From NCBI GenBank assembly GCA_015501595.1, contig JADNRX010000033.1, forward strand, positions 186,001 through 250,000: a DNA stretch of 64,000 nt. Direction: 5' to 3'. The stretch comes from Hymenopellis radicata (lineage: Eukaryota; Basidiomycota; Agaricomycetes; Agaricales; Physalacriaceae). Below are positions 48,798-60,900 of this stretch, in pieces. The notes under the pieces were generated by a model that worked only from the letters and a program-made list of their open reading frames with translations, was not told the origin of the DNA and ran no database searches. A program made the translations under genes and the position numbers. Position 1 is the stretch's first letter. Every line of letters begins with the position of its first letter.

Positions 48798-49355
48798 ATG
48801 GCGACGACCTTCAAGGACCGAAATCTCCTTGCGGTCATCGGCGACGAGGTCAGAGACTACATTATTATCCAACATTTCTTCTCAAGTGGACTAGGACTCT
48901 ATTACCGGCTTACTCCTAGCGGGCATCGGACACATAAACGACAAGCAGAAGAAGAATTTCCTCGTCGTGGATTCTAGTACGTGGTGATACATCCTTTCCC
49001 CCTCTCTCACGCGTTTATCTTTCATCAGAGACCCAAGTCTCGACCATTGAATCCGCCTTCCAAGAGTTCACCGAACGGAAAGACATCGCAATCCTGCTAA
49101 TCAATCAACATGCTCGTCGACTTTCCTATTCATATCCTCCGATATCTCAACTTTCCATAGATTGCTGAGAAAATACGACCCACTGTTGACAAGTATCAAC
49201 AAGCGTTCCCCGCTTTACTTGAAATCCCCTCTAAAGATCACCCATATGGTACGTTGATCGTCATCCTTTGCCACCACATCTCAGTTTCGCAGATCCCTCA
49301 AAGGACTCGGTTCTCAAGCGTGTGCAGAAGCTTTTCGGAGAGTAGTTCATTTGAT
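48798..49355 (+). CDS. VMA7: V-type H+-ATPase subunit F
   Basis: Small peripheral V1 subunit of the vacuolar proton pump. The assembled protein reads [17 protein letters not shown], then [20 protein letters not shown] and [64 protein letters not shown] and [17 protein letters not shown], ending at TAG 49353-49355. The sequence and length of about 120 residues match Vma7. Four introns are required, each about 40-60 nt. The distance to the ECD start is so short that the two promoters must overlap. Confidence 0.93.
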
Positions 49356-49650
49356 ATACCCACTTCTCACCTGGATTTCCCCATAACCGACTGTAAGATA
49401 CTATATAATTATACACTCGACTTGTGCCGCGTTTCCAAGCGGATACTACGAGACGAATCCATAAAGCCATAGGTCACTATTCGCCTGTGCCTCTCGGTTT
49501 TTCCACGAACACCCTTACTCGTCGAGGGTCTTGGGAATCTAAAGATCTGTCGTTAGTCATGCATTCAACTTGAGCGACGCGGAACGCACTCGGAATATCG
49601 ACGAAAAGGAAGCGAAAGACATAATTGCCTTCACTGTTCTGTACCGGACA

Positions 49651-50816
49651 TTAGATGGATAACAAGGTACCAAAAATACCACGAACCATGACAAGCTCAG
49701 CATGCCCTTCACCGTCCGTGAAAACTTGGCCCTCTGGAGGTTCCGGATTGCTTTTGGTCCGCCGCAGAGAAGAGAAGATACCAGCAACTTGCCACGCTTT
49801 ACCTTCTTCCTTCTGAGCGTTCTCTATATGAGTCGGCGTAGACACATTCTGCGGAAGAGGAGATGGGGCACCAATTAGGTACTTGAAGACCTGTCTGAAT
49901 TGCTGGGACAAGTGCGTCGATTGGTCCTTCGTCCAAGTCGTGATGCTTTCCATCGACATTGCCGGTAACCGAGACGCCTTGCCCTCTATCCAGGATGTAA
50001 TTGATTCGTAATAGGAATCTGATGATGAAGTGGCCCCCGGAAGGTGGCCTTTAATGAAGAAGTTCAAGTACATGTGTCGCCGCCCATTCGAATCGACCAC
50101 GACTTCAGATGAGATCTGATGGCTTCCCATCCTGGATTTAGGTCGCTCTGAAGAGGTTTGAATCGCTGTATTATGGAAAGTCAGAGGCCCATGGAGGAAT
50201 TTGGCAATCTGTTTGACACTGAGCGTGAATGCAAGAAGGTAGCAGGCTTGTAAACCTGAGGAGACTTCCTGACGCGTTCGCAAGCTTCATTGTGCAGAAC
50301 GGTAGGGCTGTTCGAAGACCAAAGTTCGGTAGTAAGGCAATATCTAAAGCACCTAGAATCAGACAACAGGTTCATGTAAAAGACAAGCACCAGACATTAA
50401 CACGACCGATAGACCGGCCCCGAACAGAATGACGATTGTATTAGAGGTGCGCGCCGTCGTGCGTTTCACTGCCGAACAAAGAAGAGCATTGATCAGTACA
50501 AGAGACAACATTCGAGTGAGCACGCACTTTTGCCTCCAAGGCTTAGTTCGGACCATTTTGTAGGCCTTTCACCGCCAAAAGACTGAGAAATACCGATGGG
50601 AAACGGTCCTGCAGTGTCGTGTTGGGACGCCCGTCGCCTGGTGGTATCCAATGTCTGGAACAAATCCGACGACGTGCCAGTGAACGAGTCGCGATGCGTC
50701 GCGTAAAGTCTACAACCGCGCTTGAATGAGATCTTTGGGCTCGACTGCTGACGCCATAGCCTTGCCGGCCAACGACAGGAATGGGGGCGACACAACCAAT
50801 TCGTCGTGAGATTCAT
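49651..50816 (-). CDS. TIM21: Mitochondrial import inner membrane translocase subunit Tim21
   Basis: TIM23-complex subunit that contacts the TOM complex and respiratory chain supercomplexes. The start MNLTTNWLCRPHSCRWPARL continues with WRQQSSPKISFKRGCRLYAT, an Arg-rich presequence. Next are RPTKWSELSLGGK and, after an intron, VKRTTARTSNTIVILFGAGL with the single transmembrane helix. The intermembrane-space domain follows: SSNSPTVLHNEACERVRKSP, IAKFLHGPLTFHNTAIQTSS and HQISSEVVVDSNGRRHMYLN with FFIKG. The C-terminal part (about residues 210-330) is longer than in yeast and reads through APSPLPQNVSTPTHIENAQK to FTDGEGHAELVMVRGIFGTL with LSI at the stop. The conserved Tim21 core makes the assignment clear. 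Confidence 0.92.
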
Positions 50817-51132
50817 TGTGCAGGCGGTCGAACGGTAACTGACATCCTGCCGGCCGAAAATCAAAAGGCAGCACAACATATGCAAACATCAGACTCCGAG
50901 GGTTCGAATCATGTCAAGACAATGTATTTGCCACCTCCCTGTTCTTGTTCCCATTCCAAGTACTGTCAAAGACTGTGGCGGTATTCTAAGACCTGGACCA
51001 ACAATTATACAACACGCAGATGATATTTGCACTGAGATAGTAGGTCGAGTTACACTGAGGCAGACAAAAAGATTGGATAATAATACAAATCGAGACTCAA
51101 GGTAATGATGAGGATGACCATCGACACGGTCT
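50817..51132. other. Intergenic between TIM21 start and histone H3 stop
   Basis: About 316 bp in the same orientation, containing the H3 3' end and the TIM21 promoter. No gene, repeat or clear histone stem-loop was recognised. Fungal H3 messages are polyadenylated, so none is expected. Confidence 0.4.
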
Positions 51133-51767
<635 letters not shown>

Positions 51768-52287
51768 TTGTTGGGATTTGGAGACAGTTGGTTTTGAAGT
51801 AATAAGGTGTCTTGATGGTGGTGGTTGTGGACGAAAGAACACAAACGACGGCGACGGACTTAAATATCGTGACGGCGCGTCGGTCACGTGGTACCAACCG
51901 TGTGACTAGGACCAATCAACAAAGACTCTATTTTAGTCAAACACGCTCTTTGCTGTCAGATGATCCTATGGTGGGTGCGTCCTGGTCATTTCTCATGCGT
52001 TGATATACTCTTAGAACCCTTGTTATGGCTCTTTGCGTTGAAACACTCTTTGTTATCGCTCTGGCCTGTTGTTGTTGGGGCACTGCTATCATCTTTCTTC
52101 CAATACTCTCATTGAAGGAAGTCGCTTCAGTCGTAGCGCGTCCGTCCTTTGAGCTCCCACGCTTCGCTCTCCATGGTCACAAGAATTGTTGAGTGACGCA
52201 TGGAACCGCACCGGCGGCAGGCCGTATTCAAAAACAGGAACGTATAAAGCTCTTTGTGATTTTACGATCCTACAAGGCAAAATCATC
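51768..52287. promoter_or_regulatory. Divergent promoter of histone H3 and FAH-family gene
   Basis: 520 bp between two divergent ATGs. On the H3 side there is a TATTTAAG-like element near 51860 read on the minus strand, and a CACGTG palindrome (E-box) at 51885-51890. On the FAH side a TATAAA lies at 52243-52248. No coding frame here has a domain. Confidence 0.5.
52243..52248 (+). promoter_or_regulatory. TATA box of FAH-family gene
   Basis: TATAAA 40-45 nt before the ATG at 52288. The spacing supports this ATG over upstream in-frame starts and predicts a very short leader. Confidence 0.5.
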
Positions 52288-53577
52288 ATGCACCTTTCCT
52301 TCCTGCTTGCTTCTTTCTCTCTACTTGCGAACGCGGAACGCATTGTCCGCTTCATCTCGAGCGACAACAACACCTACTTTGGGGATGCCATCTTACCTAA
52401 CGACACAGTCGATGCTTCGTTCAGCACCAGTGCCAGAGTCATCCGAGGCGACATTTTGGGTAACTTCACCGTCACAGATGAAGTGAAGGTACTGTCTCCC
52501 CGTCCACCTTCCTGGTTCATTTGCTGAAAAACTATTCAAGGATATTCAAACACTGCTCGCGCCCCTTCCTAGTGAGATGGTGAGAACAGTGCGCATGGTT
52601 GGCCTCAACTATACTTATTGCGCATATCGACGAGGTAAACACATTTCAGTATCACGTTTGTTCGTATGCTAATTGCTTCGATTCTCGAATAGAGTAACAT
52701 GACAATTCCCGGATGGCCCATTCTGTTCTACAAGCCTTGGACCTCTTTGAACACTCCAAGTGGTCCTATCCCTGTCAGTGCTGCGTACCAGACTCAGGGA
52801 AACTTCACATCCACGATGGATTGGGAGACTGAACTCGTCGTAATCATCAAGAAAACTGCCTACAATGTTACAGACGACGAGGCTCTCGATCACGTCCTCG
52901 GTTACTCTGTACGTGGTATCCGATTTCGGTACCGATGTTCAAATCGTTTATGCCTCTCGTCTCAGGTTGGGCATGATGTCTCCCACCGCGGTTGGCAGAT
53001 TGAACGTGGAGGGTTACCGCAACCGCAATTTTCGGTAAATAGTGCCTTTTAGAGGAAGAAGAACGCTAATAACAACGAACTCGGCAAGATGGGGAAAGGC
53101 CCCGACGGATGGGCCCCGTGGGGACCAGCGATAGTGACTACAGGCATGTCTGACTGGTGATTCCGCCTCTGTAACGCGCTCATTCGTAACCCTCCAGACA
53201 TCATTCCTGACCCGCAAGTTCTCAACCTTCACACACGCGTGAACGGCGTCACTCAGCAAAACGCGACAACAGCAGACATGATCTTTGGAGTCAAGCACCT
53301 CATCTCATTCTTCTCAATGGGAACCACCCTACTGCCAGGAGACCTCATATTCACAGGAACGTGAGTAGATCGTTCAGTTCATGGCACTTCTCGAACTTAC
53401 GCTTTTCTACTTTGCAGTCCGAGTGGAACCAACCTTGGGAAAGAAGATCCTATCTGGTTAGTCGATGGTGATGTCGTGGAGGTCGGCTTGGAAAACGTTG
53501 GCACCTGCACGAACATGATTCAATACGTGAACACGTCGTCTGACTCCGTGAGAAGCGTTAATGTTGATATGGTTTGA
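52288..53577 (+). CDS. Fumarylacetoacetate-hydrolase-family protein with signal peptide
   Basis: FAH-fold proteins cleave or decarboxylate oxo-acids using a divalent metal. Here the start MHLSFLLASFSLLANAERIV is a typical secretory signal with an ANA-E cleavage site, then RFISSDNNTYFGDAILPNDT. The FAH core reads MVRTVRMVGLNYTYCAYRR, IPGWPILFYKPWTSLNTPSG, then WETELVVIIKKTAYNVTDDE with the metal-ligand Glu, DHVLGYSV, GWQIERGGLPQPQFSMGKGP and DGWAPWGPAIVT. The C-terminus is FFSMGTTLLPGDLIFTGTPS with VDGDVVEVGLENVGTCTNMI, the family's end block. Several N-glycosylation sequons (NYT, NFT, NVT) fit secretion. Typical FAH proteins are cytosolic or mitochondrial. About eight introns are present. The substrate is unknown. 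Confidence 0.85.
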
Positions 53578-53778
53578 AATCGTTTCTCTTTTTGTTTGAA
53601 CGTCGCAATGTGTATGTAGTGTCTGTGCCAACGCGAAGCTTTCCGAAAGGGATACTGATTGTAGCGTTCCAGTGTTCCAGACTCATTAATCATTGATTAC
53701 AGCACACGAGCAACGGTCGCACACAGCAACGGTCGCACGCCTTCGTCTCCTCTTTATACCTTGCTGCTTACGACCGTC

Positions 53779-55561
53779 ATGAACCAAGTCATGAATGTCT
53801 CCTTTCGCCCAGAATTAGGGCAGTCTCTGACGATACCAATCTCCCTTGCATATACGTGCACCGCAGAGCTTTGCTTCACCGCGACGCTAGATAGCCAGGA
53901 CTATCTCCAGCTCCAAAAGGACGGTGCTAAAGTGCAGCTTTGGTCGAATTTCCCAGCCCCTGGTAGGACTCATGGAGAGTGGGGCGAGATAGATTTTGCC
54001 GACATACCAGGCCCCAACCCTGAGAACGCGGTATCCCTCCTTTCGACGACGCGGGATCAGTCTCATGGACACTCTATATATCTTAGGATATCCATTCCCT
54101 TTGCTGAAAATACGAGCAAATCGTATTCTTACACTTATCGGATTGTCTATCCTGCCGGAGAGACTCAATGGCTTGGTGCATTCGGGCATAACGGTACCAT
54201 CACTGTTCAGCCGACTGATGAAGATCAGCGCATCTCGTTCTTGGGAGATGGCTGGAGACGAGGGCAGAGCACTCGGGTATGGGACTCTTCTGAGGGCGCG
54301 GCGACGCAGGCTGTCGCCATAGCAAAACTTCTGCAGCGCGAAGACTGGACTGTTTGGTCGATCGGAGTCGAAAGGTCAGCAAATTCATACTTCAACTTTT
54401 ATCGCGTTAATCTAATGCTCTCTGTAGTATCCTTACTGATACAAAAGATCTATCCTTGTTATTCCTCGTTCCATGCGTTTCCCAGTCTTGCAATCTCTTC
54501 CACCCTAGTACTCAGCGCATCACCTGGCGTCGCAATGGCAATGACCGAGCGGGGAGATATCACAGCCGTTGGATCCGGCTCTGTTCTCGCGTCGTCCTAC
54601 AGTTCAGAGTCAGATATACATTCCTTCATTCAACGGGTTTACGAATTCTCTTCCACGCAATGTCGCCTGCTTGGCGAGTCGAACTCCTCCGTCATTGTTT
54701 CCTCCCCCGTAGAATCAAGTCCAATTACTGTGTTGGCAATTCCTTTATTGCAATGGCCCCCTTCAACTGCTTACGCCGCGGCCATCGAATGGTCGAACCT
54801 CGCACCTTCCTACGTTCCCAGCATGGAGCATCCAATCACGCTTTATTCTCCACCAAGCAATGCCATTCATTTCTATGAATCCGCCGTTACGGCGATATCC
54901 CTCCTCATCCCTTCTTGTGGCGTCAAATTCATGCTTTGTCCCCTTCACTCAACTCGGGGTAAAGATAGCACGCTGCAGATTGCTGTCTTAACATCGCATG
55001 CCCTACTCGAAACAAGACCGAAGTCTGCCCACTCCTCCTCCTTCTCCGCGCTTGAAGCCTATGGATAACGCGGGGCCTAGTGCCCCCTCCGTGGAGCCAG
55101 ACCGCTCTCTAAAACCTTCAGCGTTGTCTAAAGGTGTCTTTGCAGCGATCAAAAAGGTCATCGTTGGACTGGCGCTCTTCCTATCGGTGTGGTTGAGGCG
55201 CCTGTTTCAGAGAAAGCAGCATAAACCTGCTGTACAGGCGGACGTTTCTGACGTTGACGAAAGAACTCCTTTACTCGGCCAGTCTGCCTCAGATTCTTCT
55301 CCCGCCGTGCCAGGAGTTCCCGAGGCACATCCTTTGAAGTCCGATCTGTGTTTTAGCCTGCTCGAAGGCGGAGACGTCGTATGCATCATACGGGAAGCAT
55401 CGAAATCAAGAAGTGCGGACTTGCATCATCAGTCAATGTTCCACGTCGGGACGAGGCAGCTTAAACCGCTTGACTTTGAGGCTTTGAAGGAAGGCGTCAT
55501 CCGTATCAACTTGGGATCAGTTGATAAGAACAGTCTCCTCAGAGTGTCTCCTGCACAGTAA
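53779..55561 (+). CDS. Single-pass membrane protein of unknown family
   Basis: Starts MNQVMNVSFRPELGQSLTIP. The first 400 residues look like a globular beta-rich domain (IPISLAYTCTAELCFTATLD, VQLWSNFPAPGRTHGEWGEI, SYTYRIVYPAGETQWLGAFG), followed by WTVWSIGVESILTDTKDLS and FASPGVAMAMTERGDITAVG. The frame holds if three introns are removed: 54375-54427, 54458-54515 (weak donor GTTATT) and 54959-55016. The last joins STR to DRSLPTPPPSPRLKP. The C-terminal part has one hydrophobic helix (AAIKKVIVGLALFLSVWLRR) and an acidic dileucine-type sorting signal DERTPLLG, then a small folded tail ending KNSLLRVSPAQ at TAA 55559-55561. I do not recognise the family. Confidence 0.68.
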
Positions 55562-55665
55562 GTTTACATTGTGTACTACTATATTGTATATTATCCAACT
55601 ATCGGGATTCTATGTACCATGATGTTGTAACAATAATCTTATACACGTTCTACGCCTTGATAACG

Positions 55666-56694
55666 CTAGTCAAAGTCATCGTCGCTCGCTCTCTCTTTCC
55701 GTTTCCGCTCATTGCCGGCCATTGTTTGTGCGACAAGATCATCCAACATTGCTGGAGACAGATCGTACTCTGAAGTTCGAACGACGATCGCATACGCGGC
55801 TATAGAAAGTTCAGCTGCATGCGAGAAGACGATAAAGAGCAAAAAGCTCACCTTCTTCGATTTTCTTCATTGACTGGGCCGTTACGGATTGCTTTTTAGA
55901 TAGATAGGGCACAGACGGTGTGAAGAGATCGAAGTCTGTACAGGAAGTTAAAGGCAAGCATCATTTGACAAAGGGAATCCACCAACCAGCCTTGCAGTTC
56001 CTCACAAACGCCAGCGTTTCCATGGCTTGAGATCGGCCTCCTCGTTTACTCAGCCCAGATATAGCGTACCTCATGAGTTCTCCAGTGAGATCTGAGATAC
56101 CCAGAAGATAATCAGAGGTCGTTAGAGGAAATAGCTGTTGAACTCGATGAGCCATCCACGATCCAACATGGGTGCAACACGTACGCACAGGAACCCCATC
56201 GGAATCACACAAGGTCTGTTGAACTTGGGGTAAAGTTATGAGTGTCCCGTGCTCCAGGAAGTGTGCGAAGCTGAGAGCTTCGATGTATTCTTGAAGACCT
56301 GGGGATATGAGCTACGAGCTGATCGATTCAGAGTCTGCGGGGAGACTAACCTGGGGAGACCTGACGTTCATACCGCCAAAATCGATCGCCCACAAATTCG
56401 TCCTTCATGTTAGCATAGATGAGATGCACTTGACGGAGGTTTTCGCGACCTCGTTTGGCAGCGCGTATGGCAGATGGTTCAGTGTCTTCATCGCGCGGGG
56501 TTTCGAGAACGATGCGATGTAAAAGAAAGATTGTTTTCTTGGAAATATTAGTGATATCCCGACTAGCCTGTAGTATCAATCAGTCACAGAAAAGAAAGGT
56601 GAGATAGGACGGGCACTTTTATGAGTCGTTCCCGACGGTCATTATGCGAATCGAGATCTATCCTGAAAGCGTCGAAGATCGTGGTGGTCGTCAT
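55666..56694 (-). CDS. Translin-associated factor X (TRAX)
   Basis: Catalytic subunit of the C3PO RNase, which with translin degrades small RNAs and tRNA fragments. The start MTTTTIFDAFRIDLDSHNDR runs to RRERLIKASRDITNISKKTI, then FLLHRIVLE. Core blocks are ENLRQVHLIYANMKDEFVGD with RFWRYERQVSPG, LQEYIEALSFAHFLEHGTLI, FPLTTSDYLLGISDLTGELM with RYAISGLSKRGG, and ETLAFVRNCKADFDLF. The C-terminus is AYAIVVRTSEYDLSPAMLDD with a KRKRKE-like basic end. The four acidic residues that make TRAX, rather than translin, the nuclease are present: Glu-x-x-Glu in EYIE and Asp-x3-Glu in DLTGE. About five introns. It is divergent from the HIT gene, with 174 bp between starts. Confidence 0.92.
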
Positions 56695-56868
56695 TATTTA
56701 GACTCGAACCAGTACCAAAAACGCCGAACTCGATGACAGTCGATCGAGTTACCCGAGTCTAGTCATTATTCTTAAATCCGATCAGTAGCGGGGCACGTTC
56801 TTGGGTGAAGGCTGTCATCGTCGCTTCCACTTTGCATTCACACTTTTTACAACTCTGTCTGTTCCACC

Positions 56869-57786
56869 ATGGAGTTTGCGCCAAGGGCTGGCTGTCCATT
56901 GTGCGGTGTTGTTTCTAGCGCTGCTCACAACCCGCTCAGCTCGCCTCGCTCTCCTGTCTTTCTTCGAGCCTCGCCCAAGGACCCAGAAATACTGTGGAGA
57001 GACGATAATTTCACCGTCTATCGCGAAAGAGCATACCCCATTTCCAGCAAGGGCCATATTATAATTGCATTCAAGTGAGCAGGATCCACCATCTCCATAT
57101 TAGCTGATTCTAATCTAAAGCAGCCTTCACGTTCCGTCGATATACCGTCTTGTACGACGTTCTTGCCTCCAATGTTCGCGTCACGCTCATCTTCTCCTAG
57201 TCTTCTACAGATTTGCCCCTTCTCGTCACCCTGAAAGATCTAGCCACGCGTCATTTACACGCTCTCGTACCCTCTGGCTCTCCTGCCTCCACCCCCACAG
57301 TTGACACTCGCCTTCACATCGCACAAGACTCCCGTTTTCACATTGGCTTCATAGCTCCTCCTTTCAAGGATAGCAAGATACCTGTTACCGACCATTTACA
57401 TTGCCATGCGATTATTGAGCCATTCGACTTGGCGGGATGGTGGCGGGCCATCGCCTATGGGCCTCTCGCTTGGTACGCCATTGATGACCTCATCGCGGAA
57501 ATAAGGTATGAATGAATCAGTCGAGGTCGCTGCTTTCATTGCTCATACTCTACTTAGGGAGAGCGTGTCCAATAACCGTGTCAAGTCGGGCTATCAGAAC
57601 CGTACGGGTGCTCCCATCGATATGGTTCCCACAGCGGGCGCAAGGTCGGGCACAGCGGATGGCCGCCTGGAGAAAATTCCAGGCATCGGTCGATCTGATG
57701 CTGACTTGGAGAGTGGCGAAGCAGCTCCCCTGTCGCTACCCTCCTCTGCCATTCCCGCTCAGATACCTGCTGGCATTCGCGTGTAG
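56869..57786 (+). CDS. HIT-like (histidine triad) domain protein
   Basis: Nucleotide-binding HIT-superfamily hydrolase or transferase. The start MEFAPRAGCPLCGVVSSAAH has a CPLC pair that may bind zinc. Next are WRDDNFTVYRERAYPISSKG with HIIIAFK, HVPSIYRL (spliced), DLPLLVTLKDLATRHLHALV, SRFHIGFIAPPFKDSKIPVT and the triad DHLHCHAII, in place of the usual HxHxHxx. The C-terminal extension reads WRAIAYGPLAWYAIDDLIAE with IRESVSNNRVKSGYQNRTGA after an intron near 57506-57555, then a Ser/Pro-rich end at 57786. Only two of the three His positions of the triad are obvious, so catalysis is uncertain. Substrate unknown. It converges on the BLM10 paralogue. Confidence 0.82.
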
Positions 57787-57980
57787 CATGGATGGACGTT
57801 AGGTATGATAATACTGTAGGATCAACAATGTACAATATGCACACACTTTTCTGGGCAGCAAGTCCACATATCATATTTACAGGACATTCCGCTACAAAAC
57901 TCGCACACCTCCGTCCCATAGCGATTAGATTCTACGTGAGATCAAGCGGAAGAGTAAATTAAGCATCTGTCAATACGAAG

Positions 57981-60900
57981 TCAATCCAGTGTCATGAGTG
58001 AAAGCGCGGAAGCCGCACAGTATGATGAGCCAGTTATTAATGTCGAAAGAGAGGACAGTTGATCGTCAGTGAATCGTTTCGAATCTTCGTGCCAGGTATC
58101 CTGGTGTGTCCGTTTGAAATTACTTGCGCATTTACGAACGGTGGTTGCGATGGGTAACTTGTGAGTACGGATTAGCGCAAGTAGTGAGAAAGAACGGTGT
58201 TGACTACTCACCGGGTCGTATGTATGCTCTGCCAGAACGTTGGTTAATAAGTCGGGCATCCATTTTTCCACCGTGTACGGATAGCTGTCAACGAGGGCAC
58301 AGATCCCCAAGATGGCCGCGTGTCTTCGCCGTATGGCCACGTTATAGTCGGGATGTTGTCGTTCAGGTATGTAACTGTTCTTGGCAAGCTTGACAAAACG
58401 GTCCTGAAAAAGGCTTGAATCGATAGAGGAAGCTCGCCTTGAACGAAAATACCTTCAGTGTCAACACGCTCCTCCTCGGTGATAGTCGAAGAATACCGGA
58501 CAAGGTGCTGGAAAGGCATGAATTTTCTTACCGTCTCATGACAAGTGTTCCGTACCTGGCAGCCATCTCGCGTACCTCCACCACTTCATCATCAAGGCAT
58601 TTACAGAGAACCTGCAGGTATGTGAGCAGCATACACGAGGATAAGCTTTAACGTACTTCAAGTATTTCGACAACTTTAACCTCGCTGATCAGCGGAACTT
58701 GGCGGAAGTAGAAGACTGTCAGAGGAGTGAGACGACGAGCATACGTGTCAACATCCAGACAGACCTTGTACGAGGGGTAGCGCTTTAAGGCGGACTTTCC
58801 ACGACTGTTACCATTAGAAACTTGGCATATACGTTGAAATGTCGCTACTCACAGGTGAAGTTCGTATGGCATCAAAGATGGCGTCCAGGAGCGGGTTGAT
58901 CAAAGCCCTGGGAGGCGTTACGCCACACATGCGCACGAGTAGCAGATTCGCAATGTTTGCCAATTCGTCATTGTCGTTGACTGTCAGCTAATCAGCAAAG
59001 CCTTCGAAACCCAGTATCGAAAATGCGCACCTTCGGTCAACCGAAAGAGCTCGGGCTGTGATTGCAAGATCAGTTCAAGGCAGCGCGAACAAGAACAAAT
59101 GACGTCACCATGAGTGGCAGGATGTAATCAAAGACGGAAATGGCATGGACATCGTGTATGGACTGAAAGAGCCATTTGCACACCATAATGCCCACTCGGT
59201 CGTACTTTGACTGGAAGGCTCGAACACCTGGTATACGTTCCTCGCGCCATTGTGCGAAGTTCACGACCAATTGCGAGACTCGAATTTTGTGATATGCTCC
59301 TCTCATGCCCATTATGTCGTAATCCACTGGGAGAACGCGGCATTCCTTGACGAAAACTTCCGCTGACGGAATGGTGGGACGCGGTGACCACTGACCAATG
59401 TTAGCAGCGCAAATAGCGACAGAGGCCACGACTGTACCTTGATTTTGTCCGCGAATGACATGAACTCTGCAATATACGTGCGAACATCGTCATGTTCGCA
59501 GTGAATCTCCTTCCAGCAACGTTGGAGAATTTGATCCAACCAGGCCGTAAACTTCCAACCCATCTCCTCGTAGCAGGCCCTGAAGAGAGAGAGTACTTTG
59601 ATGACGTCGAAGGAGAGCTCCGCGTTGAAATCCATAGTCATTACTTCACTCAAGACACAATCCATGATGGACTGTACGCGGCGGGGGTCCTTCCTGTAAA
59701 ATACATACTGGGCAGGTCGAATTATCAATGACAGTCGACCACGAATGCTACCAGCATACCTCTAAAAATGAGGTCCATGTCACTAGGGTGTCCGTTTTCA
59801 GATTTGCCATTATCGTCTTCATGAAGGGCTTGAACCAATCCCACAAGATTTTTTGCTTATTGAGCGGCCAGTGTTTGGAACCTAAAAATTCGTCAGTCTT
59901 TCGAAATGCGTTGCGTAGAGCTCACCTCCTATGATGCCGGCCAGTAGTTCTGCAGCAGCTCGTTGCTTGTCCTGTTCCTTATTGACGATTAGTGATTCGA
60001 GTATTGGCTTCAGGGCGGCAAATGGGGCGTCTTCGAGCACTTGGACTGTGACAAGGTGAATAAGTCTCGTCACGGACCTGCATGGAGGCACTCACAGAGC
60101 GATTTCACGCAAGAGACGTTGTCTTGAGTCATCGTTACTTCATTGTTTTCTTCGGCGAAGTAAGTTGATAACTTCTTCCAGTAAGAGGTGTCGGTAGCCA
60201 TTTTGCGCAAGGCATCGATGGCTGCATGACTCGGTGGATCCCAAGGTTGGAAGGTCGATGTCTTCGCATCTGGCGACTTATAGACTGTGATGCTTTCGCC
60301 CCAAGCGACCCAACCTTGTGGGAACGTTTCTAAGAACAGCCTACGATCTGGGTCACTTGCTGAATCATCAAGAGGAAAGGTAGACCAACCGGTTTTTCTC
60401 GTACAGATTGAAAGCGGACTTGTAAGCGTGTAGATACCGCGAAGTGAGCGCGTGAGAAGCTTCTACTCTGATATCTTCCTTCAGAGGATTCCGACTCCGC
60501 CCCAGGAACAGATCTGCAGGGTTTGAACACAGCGTCCGAAGTTTGACATTCCGCCAAGCTTTTCATGACACCTCGCTGGGCGTACTTCGAAAATGTTAGT
60601 GCGACCTGTGACGGAACGAAACACATACATAGCGCTATAATCCTGGTGAGTGATGTGGGATGGTGCAATGGTCGGTTTGACTTACCACGCTTGGGTGTGT
60701 GTGATGCGTCCTTTCCAAGAAGAAACGGATCTGGACAGATGTCAAGGGCACATCGCGCCTGAGCAATGTTCGTAAGCAACGTATGGCGACAATCTCATAG
60801 CGCCAGTGCGTTTTAGGAGAAGTTGCTATCTTCATAATTTCAATCGTCTGTAACAGCATCAGTGAACAGTCCAGGAGCGGCCGCAGCACAAGACAAACTG

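Noticed and set aside
54375..55016. Two apparent +1 frameshifts in the orphan membrane protein gene
   Set aside because: GT-AG introns at 54458-54515 (58 nt) and 54959-55016 (58 nt), together with 54375-54427, account for both frame changes without any sequence error.
57512..57802. Alternative last exon frame for the HIT gene
   Set aside because: Joining the exon ending IAEIR through the intron at about 57506-57555 gives ESVSNNRVKSGYQNRTG in the frame ending at 57786, which is smoother and lower in Arg/Trp than the other frame.
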